In this document: in pieces, positions 8,580 to 15,564 of the stretch
How positions within the stretch are numbered: position 1 is the stretch's first letter
How the letters are laid out: each line of letters opens with the position of its first letter
Assembly: GCA_026981855.1 (NCBI GenBank)
Contig: JALSIB010000052.1
Location: forward strand, 1-40,132
Reading direction: 5' to 3'
DNA: 40,132 bases
Source: Methylothermaceae bacterium
GTDB taxonomy: Bacteria; Pseudomonadota; Gammaproteobacteria; Methylococcales; Methylothermaceae
Made by a program: the position numbers and the translations under genes
The notes under the pieces: generated by a model
The model's input: the letters and a program-made list of their open reading frames with translations, nothing else
The model's database searches: none
What the model was told of the DNA's origin: nothing

Positions 8580-10382
8580 TCACCACGACAGCACGATGCC
8601 CATCGCCTCGCTCATGGCGGTCTCGCCGGCCAGCAGCTTGTCCACCAGATCGTCCACCAGGAACGGCACCCCGGCCTCCTTCATCCAGCCGATCACCTCG
8701 GTCTCCCCGGCCCCTTCGGCGATGCCGCGGGCCCACCCGGCGTCGATGGGCAGCATCTCGTACACCGCCAGGCGGCCGTGGAAGCCGCGCCCGCCGCAAT
8801 AGACGCAGCCGGCGCCCTCGTAGATCTCCCGCCCGGCCAGTTCCGGGCGCTTCAGGATCTCCGCCTCGCGCCGGGTCAGGGGGCGGGGGACGCGGCAGTG
8901 GCGGCACAGGCGCCGCACCAGGCGCTGGGCGATGGCCAGACGCACGCTGGCGGCCACCAGATACGGCTCCAGCCCCATGTCGATCAGGCGGGTCAAAGTC
9001 GCCGGGGCCGAGTTGGTGTGCAGGGTGGACAGCACCAGGTGGCCGGTGAGGGCGGCCTTGACCGCCACGTCGGCGGTTTCCTGATCGCGGATCTCGCCGA
9101 TCATCACCACGTCCGGGTCGTGACGCAGGATCGAGCGCAGCGCCTTGGCGAAGCTGACCTTGTCGGCGCTGTCCACCTCCGACTGGGCCACGCCGTCGAT
9201 CTCGTATTCCACCGGGTCCTCCACGGTGATGACGTTGAGATCGCGCCGCGCCAGCAGATGGCGGATGGCCGCGTACAGGGTGGTGGTCTTGCCGCTGCCG
9301 GTGGGGCCGGTGAGCAGCATCATCCCCTGGCTGCGCTGGAGGAAGGTTTCCAGGACATCGCGATGGAAGTCCCCCAGCCCCAGCCGTTCCAGGGTCAGGC
9401 TTCCGGTCTGCAGGGCCAGCAGGCGCAGGGTCATGCGCTCGCCGTGCTTGGTAGGGAGGGTGGCCACGCGCATGTCGATCTCGGAGCCGCCGCTGACGAA
9501 CTGGCGGGAAAAACTGCCGTCCTGGGGGGCGCGCTTTTCCGCGATGTCCATTCCCGCCAGCACCTTGAGGCGGCCGACGATTTCCGAATGGGCGGCGGGA
9601 GGCAGCAGGGCGTGGGTCTCCAGCCGGCCGTCCACCCGGAAGCGGATCAGAACCCCCTCGCGCCGGGGGTCGATGTGGATGTCGGAGGCCTGCTTCAGAT
9701 AGGCGGCGAACAGGATTTCGTCGGTGATGTCCACCGCGTCGGCGTCCAGGCCCTGGAGGGCGCCTCCGCGCGGCGCCTCCAGGATGTTCATGCGGTCGCG
9801 GCCGTCGCCGAACACCCGGCGGATGGCCTTTTCCAGCGGTTCCTTTTCCGTCTTCCAGGCGCACACCGGCAGTTTGGTCATGCGTTCGACGATGCGCAGG
9901 GTGGGGCGGTGGCCGGGATCGGTGCAGGCCACATGCAGCACCCCGTCCAGTTCCACGAAGGGCAGTACCCGCTTGCGCATCGCCAGGGTGGCGGGAATCT
10001 TGAGGACGCATTCGGGGTGGACCCGCACTTCCTCCATGTTCAGCAGATGATCCTGGGGATCGAAGCGGGCCGGATCGGCGAAACGCAGCCCCATGCGGAT
10101 TTCGTCTCCCTCGAACCGGAGCCAGCGGATCTCCGCCCGCCGGGTCAGGTGGCGCTCGCCCACCCGCAGGGTCAGCGTCAGCCGCGCGCCGGTCTCCAGG
10201 GCGTCGATCCGCATGCCGGTGACCGCCAGCCCCGCCCCGGCCGGCGAGAGGTCGGTGATCTCGCCCTCGACGGTTTCGCCGCCGGGGCGGTACAGGATCG
10301 CCCGCGCGGGGGGCGGCGCGGGCTCGCGGGGGCGTTGTCGCTGGTCGTCGGAACGGGGGAGTCTTTCGGAAGGAGTCGCCAT
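8580..10382 (-). CDS. mshE: PilZ-GspE/PilB-type assembly ATPase (MshE-like)
   Basis: A 600-residue cytoplasmic hexameric ATPase for pilus extension or secretion. Residues of about 15-105 look like a PilZ domain: an RxxxR pair at 15-19 (RQRPR), the D-x-S-x-x-G motif DLSPAG (44-49) and a beta-rich continuation ending IRMGLRF. Residues of about 118-195 resemble the T2SSE N-terminal domain. The ATPase core has Walker A GPTGSGKT (359-366), Asp box VEDPVEYEIDGVAQSEV, Walker B DVVMIGEIRD (424-433) and His box TGHLVLSTLHTNSA. A four-Cys zinc site is formed by C493/C496 and C526/C529. PilZ domains bind cyclic di-GMP, so second-messenger control is likely. Vibrio MshE instead uses its own MshEN domain, so the PilZ fusion is notable. 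The start ATG lies 9 bp after the PilO-like gene. Confidence 0.9.
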   Translation of the reverse strand: MATPSERLPRSDDQRQRPREPAPPPARAILYRPGGETVEGEITDLSPAGAGLAVTGMRIDALETGARLTLTLRVGERHLTRRAEIRWLRFEGDEIRMGLRFADPARFDPQDHLLNMEEVRVHPECVLKIPATLAMRKRVLPFVELDGVLHVACTDPGHRPTLRIVERMTKLPVCAWKTEKEPLEKAIRRVFGDGRDRMNILEAPRGGALQGLDADAVDITDEILFAAYLKQASDIHIDPRREGVLIRFRVDGRLETHALLPPAAHSEIVGRLKVLAGMDIAEKRAPQDGSFSRQFVSGGSEIDMRVATLPTKHGERMTLRLLALQTGSLTLERLGLGDFHRDVLETFLQRSQGMMLLTGPTGSGKTTTLYAAIRHLLARRDLNVITVEDPVEYEIDGVAQSEVDSADKVSFAKALRSILRHDPDVVMIGEIRDQETADVAVKAALTGHLVLSTLHTNSAPATLTRLIDMGLEPYLVAASVRLAIAQRLVRRLCRHCRVPRPLTRREAEILKRPELAGREIYEGAGCVYCGGRGFHGRLAVYEMLPIDAGWARGIAEGAGETEVIGWMKEAGVPFLVDDLVDKLLAGETAMSEAMGIVLSW

Positions 10383-10391
10383 GGTCGTGTC

Positions 10392-11009
10392 TCAAATCCA
10401 AAGGGTCAGGATCCAGTGCATTCTCGGGTCGTTGTCGTCTTCGGGGGCCTTCATGGTCAGTTCCAGGGGAATCAGCGGCACCGCGGAATCGGCCATTTCC
10501 CGCAGGGCGGCGTGCACATCGCCGTAGCGCCCCAGAAATTCCACCCGCCAGGCCTGAAACCGGAACTGTCCGTCCAGCTTCCTTTTCGCCAGCCGTTCGC
10601 GGATTTCCCGCACCGCCCGCGAGCCGGTTTTGAAAATCTCGTCGTGACGGCCTTCTCCCAGGGCCTGCAACCGGTGGCGGCCCAGAATCGCCGTCAGTTC
10701 GGCGATCAGCCGGTTGGCGTCGTGGCCGCTGGCCAGAGTTCCCAGCTCCCGGGCCAGCTTCTCGTCCAGCTCGCCCTTTTTGCGCCGCAACTCGGCGATC
10801 TGGACGTCCAGGGTGGCGATCTGGCGGTCGTAGGCGGGGATGGCCGAGGCGCTGATGCCTTTCTGCACCAGGGAGCGCCATTCTTCTTCCGCCTTTTCGG
10901 TGTTCTTCTCCACGAATCCCTTGACGAAGGTGAAATAGATCACCCCCACCGCCAGGGCCGGCAGCAGGCGCTTGAGCAGGCGTTCGCGCTCCTCAGTCGT
11001 CATCGCCAT
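10392..11009 (-). CDS. PilO/MshJ-like inner-membrane alignment protein
   Basis: A 205-residue bitopic protein. A short basic/acidic cytoplasmic end (MAMTTEERERLLKRLLP) precedes one membrane helix (about 17-32, ALAVGVIYFTFVKGF). A long coiled coil (about 34-95, including IATLDVQIAELRRKKGELDE) and a C-terminal ferredoxin-like beta/alpha domain follow (EFLGRYGDVHAALREM, then ...HWILTLWI). This is the PilO/GspM/MshJ arrangement. Such proteins pair with PilN-like partners to form the periplasmic alignment complex. The start is supported by GGGAGGG 7 bp upstream and lies 17 bp inside the preceding PilM/PilN-like gene, so translation is probably coupled. Family membership is inferred from architecture and position. 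Confidence 0.75.
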   Translation of the reverse strand: MAMTTEERERLLKRLLPALAVGVIYFTFVKGFVEKNTEKAEEEWRSLVQKGISASAIPAYDRQIATLDVQIAELRRKKGELDEKLARELGTLASGHDANRLIAELTAILGRHRLQALGEGRHDEIFKTGSRAVREIRERLAKRKLDGQFRFQAWRVEFLGRYGDVHAALREMADSAVPLIPLELTMKAPEDDNDPRMHWILTLWI

Positions 11010-12420
11010 GGGCGATCCCTCCCAGTCCCAGATCCTCCAGCTTCAGATCGAACCCCCATGGGCCGCCCCGGACGAACAGGTCCAGATCCTCCTTGGCCGG
11101 AGGCAGCAGCTCGAAACCCAGCCGCCGCGCCGACGCCTCCAGGGCGGTGGCGTAGCGGTTGGGGGCGTCGAAATAGACCGCCACCCCGTGGATCTTCCAA
11201 ACGTCGCCGTCGCGGCCGATGCCGTCGAGCACCACCCCGGCCGGCCTGTTGCGCGCCAGCGCTTCCAGCAGCCGCGCCGGCCGGGCCCGCAGCCGTTCCA
11301 AAAGCTCGGGAAAGTGCTGGAAACCCTCTTCCAGCAGGGTCACGTCCCGGTTCAGGCCGTCCAGGGTGGCGCGGCGGCTTTTTATGCCGTCGCGCAGGGA
11401 CTGGACCCGCTTCTCCAGCCGCCGCAGCTCCGCCGTCTTGGCCTGGTAGTCGAGCTTCTGCCAGGTGTGCCAGCCGAAATGCCCTCCCACCACCAGCAGC
11501 GCCGCCAGCCCCGACAGCCCCATGTAGAGATGGTCGGGATTGATGGCGCTGGTTTCCTGAAGCAGCGGCGCGTGCAGGCCCTTTCGCCGCGCCAGGGCCG
11601 CCGCCCAGCCTTGCAGCCAGTGCCGGCGGGCCGCCGGGTCGTCCAGGGACCAGGTGAGGGGAAGATCGTCCCCCATCAGCAGGGTGCGGCCGCAGGTGAG
11701 GGTTTCCCGGTGTTTCACGTCCTGGTGTTCCTCCAGCCATTCGTCCACCTCCGACCGCCAGCCGTCGCCGATGCCCTCGGTGGGGATGACGCTCACCTCC
11801 GGCGGATCGTCCCGGTGGCGGGCGCAGACGGCGACCACCTGATCCGGCCAGTATTCCAGCCGCATCCAGGGAATCCCGGCCTCCTCGTCCAGCGGCCGCG
11901 GCAGCCCGCCCGGATGCAGCACCGCCGCCAGCCTGCCGCGGCACTGGCGCACGGTGTGGCCGAGGCGGTCGAAGACCCGCTGTGACAGCAGGCTGACCCA
12001 GTAGGTCCGCATCTCGTCGTCGGAGGCGGTCAGGCAATAGCCGATCTGGCGGTTGACCACCGAAACACCCGTCACCGCCTCCAGCTCGAACATCAGCGCC
12101 TGGGTCAGGGCCGCGGCGCCGATGCCGGTGGTCTGAGCCGCCGGCAGGGCGAGGGTGTGGGTCTCCAGGCGGTCGTAGAGAATCCACACCCGCCGCGCCG
12201 GTCTCGGCCCCTGGGTGAGCACGTACTCCACCGTCTCCGGCAGATAGTCCACCCCTTCGCAGGTCTTGTCGACCGCCGCCACCTCGCCCAGTAACCCGCC
12301 GCGCCCGTCCGCCTCGGCGCGGTAGGTGACCGCCTCGGTGACGTAGAGCAGGGTGTGGCGCGGCCGGCCGGAAGCGGGCAGCCGGGCGGCAAGGGAGGCG
12401 AGTTTGTCGGGGAGGTTCAT
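10993..12420 (-). CDS. PilM-PilN/GspL-like inner-membrane protein (MshI-like)
   Basis: A 475-residue protein with a soluble N-terminal half and one membrane helix at about 300-318 (MGLSGLAALLVVGGHFGW). A coiled coil (322-365, KTAELRRLEKRVQSLRDGIK) and a small periplasmic alpha/beta domain follow. The cytoplasmic part (for example TLLYVTEAVTYRAEADGRGG and YRVSLL-type strands near 140) is compatible with a diverged actin-like PilM fold, and the rest with PilN. GspL and MshI combine both in one chain. It would link the ATPase to the periplasmic alignment complex. It follows the third prepilin gene by 31 bp, and its end overlaps the PilO-like gene by 17 bp. The N-terminal assignment is weaker than the C-terminal one. 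Confidence 0.7.
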   Translation of the reverse strand: MNLPDKLASLAARLPASGRPRHTLLYVTEAVTYRAEADGRGGLLGEVAAVDKTCEGVDYLPETVEYVLTQGPRPARRVWILYDRLETHTLALPAAQTTGIGAAALTQALMFELEAVTGVSVVNRQIGYCLTASDDEMRTYWVSLLSQRVFDRLGHTVRQCRGRLAAVLHPGGLPRPLDEEAGIPWMRLEYWPDQVVAVCARHRDDPPEVSVIPTEGIGDGWRSEVDEWLEEHQDVKHRETLTCGRTLLMGDDLPLTWSLDDPAARRHWLQGWAAALARRKGLHAPLLQETSAINPDHLYMGLSGLAALLVVGGHFGWHTWQKLDYQAKTAELRRLEKRVQSLRDGIKSRRATLDGLNRDVTLLEEGFQHFPELLERLRARPARLLEALARNRPAGVVLDGIGRDGDVWKIHGVAVYFDAPNRYATALEASARRLGFELLPPAKEDLDLFVRGGPWGFDLKLEDLGLGGIAHGDDD

Positions 12421-12451
12421 TCAGGTGGTTGTTTTTATTGTTATTCTTTTT

Positions 12452-13405
12452 CTACCAGTCGATGACGGGTGTGACGCTTCCGGGGCGCATGTCCACCGCA
12501 ACGGGAAATTTTCCGGGAGGATACAGAGCGACCGTGCTGTCGGTGATGCCGCCGTCGCATTCCACCACCGCCAGGTGATTCTGGCCGGCCGGCAGAGGCG
12601 TGTCGTAATTCCACGAGACGGTGAGGCCGGTCACCACGTCCAGCGACCGGGAAGTGACCGGGGAAAGCGCCGCGATGTTGTTGTTTACGTTGTTGTCGGT
12701 ATCCGTCTTCCGGTGATAGATGCGCAGACAAAGACGGTGGGCGTTGGTGTCGGCATCCGCGCTCAGGAAACGCACGCTGACGCTGAAGGGAGGAGCGATG
12801 GTCCAGTCGTTGAGGACGATTTTCCGCTCACAGTCCTCTTCATAGTCATTGTCTCCTCCGCAGATTCCGGCAGGCCCCGCCAAAGCGTCGGCGCCGTGGC
12901 TCCGAACCGTCAGGCTGACGCCGTCGAAGGGTGCGTAATACCAGCCGTAGTTGGCGGTGTCGAGGCTGGTATCGCAGTCCGGCACGCCGTCGCCGTCGCA
13001 ATCGCCGGTGCCGCCGAATCCGTCGCGCAATGCGCCGGGGTCGTCCGGTGAGGCGGTGGTGGAAAGATAGGGGCCGCGCCAACCGACGCCCATATGAATG
13101 GAAACCGGGCCGATAAAGGTGACCGCATCGCTCCAGCGCATCTCCGCGGTGACGGGGGCCATCGCCAGCAGCCGCAGGTTCGGCGGCAGTGTCCCCATGT
13201 CGAAGGCGTAGGCCCGGATGCCTTGGCTCCAGTCGCCATCGCCGACGATGGCTCTCTTGAATTCGTCGAGCCGCCGCACCGTCTTCTCGTACCGCGCCTG
13301 CTCCTGGATTCCGCTCACCGAGGTGATCGCCACCGAGGTCAGAATCGTCATCACCAGCAGCGACACCACCAGTTCCAGCAGGGTGAGGCCGGTTTGCCGT
13401 CTCAT
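12452..13405 (-). CDS. Type IV prepilin-like protein 3 (minor pilin candidate)
   Basis: A 317-residue prepilin. The leader MRRQTG is followed by LTLLELVVSLLVMTILTSVA: a Gly at -1, Glu at +5 and a hydrophobic helix, the site cut by prepilin peptidase. The long globular part contains Asp-rich segments (TGDCDGDGVPDCDTSLD, DNDYEEDCERK) that could bind calcium, and several Cys. I chose the ATG at 13405 because it overlaps the preceding stop (ATGA). An ATG at 13417 in the same frame would give a 10-residue leader (MREQMRRQTG) and is a fair alternative. It is much larger than a usual pilin (about 150 residues), so it may be a minor or tip pseudopilin. Confidence 0.8.
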   Translation of the reverse strand: MRRQTGLTLLELVVSLLVMTILTSVAITSVSGIQEQARYEKTVRRLDEFKRAIVGDGDWSQGIRAYAFDMGTLPPNLRLLAMAPVTAEMRWSDAVTFIGPVSIHMGVGWRGPYLSTTASPDDPGALRDGFGGTGDCDGDGVPDCDTSLDTANYGWYYAPFDGVSLTVRSHGADALAGPAGICGGDNDYEEDCERKIVLNDWTIAPPFSVSVRFLSADADTNAHRLCLRIYHRKTDTDNNVNNNIAALSPVTSRSLDVVTGLTVSWNYDTPLPAGQNHLAVVECDGGITDSTVALYPPGKFPVAVDMRPGSVTPVIDW

Positions 13406-14226
13406 TTGCTCACGCATGGTTGATTCCCCTGGGGCAGCGGATCGGGAATACGGAGGAAAAGCACCCGGTCGTCGCCGCGGTTGATGGCGTTGCAATCATT
13501 CAGTTTGGTCTCCAGTATTCCGTCCGGACCTGCGGAAACCAGGCGGGCGCAAGCTTCTGGCATACCGCCCTCGCACGCCTTCAGGGGCGCTGTTGTGTCA
13601 CAACCGGAAGGCACTTGCAGCACCAAGGGATTGCGTGAACTGATGCCGTCGCCGTCCCGGTCCCGGGGACGGAAGTGGTCGAATATGAAAATATCGTTCT
13701 GATACGAAGTGTTGCTGTGATCGAAGGAAACGTAGTTGGTGGTGTCGTGATAGTTCGTGCCATGGGCGGATGCGAATTCGTCCGGATCGGCCAGCTTCCC
13801 CCCGCCGCTTTGCAGATACGGCCCGCGCCAGCCCAGGGCCAGGTTGGGGCGGAACGTTTGCAGCGGCTTGGGGCAGAGCGATTTCTTCGGCGTGCCGGTG
13901 GTGGCTGAGACGTTGAACAGGAAATGCAAGGGGTAACGCGGATTGCCGCCGGTGGCGGTGTCGTCGTGACAATCCGCGTTACCGCTTCCATCTCGATAAT
14001 AGGGGAAGCGGTTCCGCAGGTCGCTGTAATACCCCGGCCCCGCGCCCGAGCCCATGATCGCCTCCTTCACCGCCATCAGGGTCGCGTCGGTGGCCTGGCA
14101 GGCGGCCTGTTCCACCGTGCCCTGGGTGAAGGGCAGCACCACCCCGGCCAGGGCGACCAGGATCAACAGCGCCACGGTCAGTTCCAGCAGGGTGAAGCCG
14201 GGTTGGAATCGGGGGAGTTTCATCAT
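13402..14226 (-). CDS. Type IV prepilin-like protein 2
   Basis: A 274-residue prepilin with leader MMKLPRFQPG followed by FTLLELTVALLILVALAGVV, giving Gly at -1, Phe at +1 and Glu at +5. The globular domain is Cys-rich (AACQATDA, ADCHDDTA, SLCPKP, SGCDTTAPLKACEGGMPEACA, ..NDCN..), suggesting several disulfides. It also contains DRDGDGIS, a possible calcium loop. An in-frame TTG at 14235 would add three residues, but ATG at 14226 is preferred. Upstream sits the GC-rich UUCG hairpin that separates this gene from the first pilin gene. It probably encodes a minor pilin or pseudopilin in the same fibre. Confidence 0.8.
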   Translation of the reverse strand: MMKLPRFQPGFTLLELTVALLILVALAGVVLPFTQGTVEQAACQATDATLMAVKEAIMGSGAGPGYYSDLRNRFPYYRDGSGNADCHDDTATGGNPRYPLHFLFNVSATTGTPKKSLCPKPLQTFRPNLALGWRGPYLQSGGGKLADPDEFASAHGTNYHDTTNYVSFDHSNTSYQNDIFIFDHFRPRDRDGDGISSRNPLVLQVPSGCDTTAPLKACEGGMPEACARLVSAGPDGILETKLNDCNAINRGDDRVLFLRIPDPLPQGNQPCVSK

Positions 14227-14242
14227 GTTCGTCAATCAGAAA

Positions 14243-14264
14243 GGCGGGCGCCGAAGCGCCCGCC
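14243..14264 (-). terminator. UUCG hairpin between pilin 1 and pilin 2 (partial terminator)
   Basis: Read on the minus strand, a perfect 9-bp stem GGCGGGCGC / GCGCCCGCC closes a TTCG tetraloop and is followed at once by TTTCT. This is a very stable hairpin with a short U-tract, placed directly after the first pilin gene. It probably attenuates transcription or blocks 3' decay. Either would make the first pilin much more abundant than the assembly proteins, as is usual for major pilins. Confidence 0.65.
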
Positions 14265-14288
14265 GGTTCGGGTCAGACAAGAACGCGA

Positions 14289-15170
14289 TCAGTTGTTCTT
14301 GTTGGCCAGGTTTTCCCAGGTGTGTGCCTGGGTATGGGCCGCTCCCCACAGATGCTTGGGCATCATCAGCATGGCGGCGCCAACAAGTGTTGCAGGTTCA
14401 GTCATAGCCGAACAGCCGATCGTTGTGTTGTTGCTTTTGTCCGCACGGAACACAGCGACGAATCGGTTGTACCTGTTTTCCGGACCCATACCGCCCCGGC
14501 TCGCGAAATGGAGAGGCGCATCAGCGATGACTTTGCCGACCATTTCGCTTTCAGGGCCGACACCAAAGGCGATGTATTCGTAGCAATTGTCAACGCCATC
14601 AGGCGTATTGTCATGATCGAAGTTTACCCAGGCAGATGTGTTGTTGTAGAAGGCATAAGCCAGATGCTCGGCCTTGTTGGCGAACGACAGTCCCATTGGC
14701 ATGCCGCCAACTTGAACGGTTACAACGGCCAAGGGTACTGTCGCATCCAAGGGAACCCTGGCACTCACCGCATCGAAAGTGGCGCTGCCATTTGCTGCGC
14801 CTTCTTTCATGACCCAGACATTATTGATACCTGCGCCTGTCAGTGAGGAAATGATGGTGGGGCTGACTGTTCTGACATTGACGATGCTGGTGTTCATCAA
14901 ATCGTCATATGTACCGGAGGGGTCACCCAGGGTATGGAAGTCTTCCGGAAGCTCGAAGTATTTAGCCTGAAATAGCCCGATAGCATTGTTGATTTCCCAC
15001 AGGTTGTCGGTACCGGTGGAGTCGTGCGTCCTTTGCAGATATCCCTGCGCATAGGGCAGGATCAGCCCCGACAGGCCGATGAGGACCAGCAGGACCACGG
15101 TCAGTTCCAGAAGGGTCAAACCCGCCTGGCGCTTGCGTGTCTTGATTGTTGTCGTTTTTGGGTTCATCAT
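14289..15170 (-). CDS. Type IV prepilin-like protein 1 (probable major pilin)
   Basis: A 293-residue prepilin and the first gene of the operon. The 17-residue leader (ending KTRKRQAG) precedes LTLLELTVVLLVLIGLSGLI, with Gly at -1 and Glu at +5. The long leader resembles type IVb/MSHA pilins. The mature part has Cys residues near its C-terminus (NCYEYIAFG, TIGCSAM) that could close a D-loop. A strong AGGAGA ribosome site lies 8-9 bp before the ATG pair. Base use is visibly more AT-rich than the downstream genes, as is common for surface-exposed, diversifying pilins. Its position behind a sigma54-like promoter and ahead of the UUCG hairpin argues that it is the major subunit. Confidence 0.82.
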   Translation of the reverse strand: MMNPKTTTIKTRKRQAGLTLLELTVVLLVLIGLSGLILPYAQGYLQRTHDSTGTDNLWEINNAIGLFQAKYFELPEDFHTLGDPSGTYDDLMNTSIVNVRTVSPTIISSLTGAGINNVWVMKEGAANGSATFDAVSARVPLDATVPLAVVTVQVGGMPMGLSFANKAEHLAYAFYNNTSAWVNFDHDNTPDGVDNCYEYIAFGVGPESEMVGKVIADAPLHFASRGGMGPENRYNRFVAVFRADKSNNTTIGCSAMTEPATLVGAAMLMMPKHLWGAAHTQAHTWENLANKNN

Positions 15171-15212
15171 TGGATTTGTCTCCTATAATAATAAGCAAGT
15201 AGTTGTCAAACT

Positions 15213-15253
15213 CCGGCCTCTGCGGGCTGCACCCCGCCGGGGCCGTTTTTTTT
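15213..15253 (+). terminator. Plus-strand intrinsic terminator with no plus-strand gene upstream
   Basis: Nested stems CGGCC/GGCCG and GCGGG/CCCGC are followed directly by eight T residues (15246-15253). This is a textbook rho-independent terminator for plus-strand transcription. No plus-strand gene precedes it; the adjacent gene is the minus-strand pilin. It may end an antisense RNA to the pilin leader, or protect the pilin gene from opposing transcription. In the minus-strand mRNA the same sequence forms a hairpin in the 5' leader. Confidence 0.65.
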
Positions 15254-15339
15254 GCGCTTTCCCTGCCCGCTTTCCCTGTCCCTTGCCGGCCGCCGCCGTT
15301 TCCTTGACGATTCCTTGCCGGCACATGCTCCCATTATCT

Positions 15340-15355
15340 AGCATGACCTGTGCCA
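15340..15355 (-). promoter_or_regulatory. Sigma54-like (-24/-12) promoter of pilus operon
   Basis: On the minus strand the sequence TGGCACAGGTCATGCT matches the TGGCACG-N4-TTGCW consensus at all but two fixed positions, with the key GG and GC dinucleotides exactly 12 bp apart. Transcription would start near 15329, giving a leader of about 160 nt before the first pilin. Pilin genes such as pilA of Pseudomonas are known to use sigma54 with PilR-type activators. Confidence 0.6.
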
Positions 15356-15402
15356 ATTTTCGGAATCGGCGGGATTTCCGGGTTGGGGCGCGAATCCGGA
15401 TT

Positions 15403-15418
15403 TGTGACGCGGTTCACA
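15403..15418. promoter_or_regulatory. CRP/Vfr-type operator, perfect TGTGA-N6-TCACA
   Basis: The 20-bp palindrome TTTGTGACGCGGTTCACAAA (15401-15420) contains a perfect match to the CRP family consensus. It lies about 60 bp upstream of the sigma54-like promoter on the minus strand and about 150 bp before the plus-strand gene, so it could serve either. CRP/Vfr control of type IV pili is well established in other bacteria. Confidence 0.6.
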
Positions 15419-15420
15419 AA

Positions 15421-15456
15421 TGCGTCATATCGCGCAAACCTGTGTGATATGACGCA
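15421..15456. promoter_or_regulatory. 11-bp inverted repeat with TGCGTCA half-sites
   Basis: TGCGTCATATC and GATATGACGCA form a perfect inverted repeat with a 14-bp spacer. A third TGCGTCA occurs at 15511-15517, and TGACGC is embedded in the CRP-like palindrome at 15405. The spacing and repetition suggest binding sites for a dimeric regulator, identity unknown. Confidence 0.45.
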
Positions 15457-15564
15457 CCCGTCTTTGACGGGGCTCCCCTTGGCGGGTGGGGATGGACGAT
15501 GGCGTGAAAGTGCGTCACCATTAAGGATGGGTGAACCTCAGCACGGCAAGACGGAGGAACGTGG

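Larger units (their letters stand above)
15171..15564. other. Divergent control region between pilus operon and coiled-coil nuclease gene
   Basis: A 394-bp stretch without a protein gene. From left to right it holds the pilin ribosome site, a plus-strand intrinsic terminator (15213-15253) and a minus-strand sigma54-like promoter (15340-15355). Beyond these lie a perfect CRP-type palindrome (15403-15418), an 11-bp inverted repeat (15421-15456), a further TGCGTCA copy (15511-15517) and the GGAGG ribosome site of the plus-strand gene at 15565. The arrangement looks like a shared regulatory region for divergent transcription. Confidence 0.6.

Noticed and set aside
8778-11543. Long plus-strand frame opposite the ATPase, PilO-like and PilM/PilN-like genes
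   Set aside because: It has no ribosome site or family motif and lies opposite a clear GspE-type ATPase; it is a composition artefact.
15184-15209. Minus-strand TTGACA and TATAGG resembling a sigma70 promoter before the first pilin
   Set aside because: The -10 part overlaps the AGGAGA ribosome site, so transcription would begin after it. The sigma54-like site further upstream fits better.
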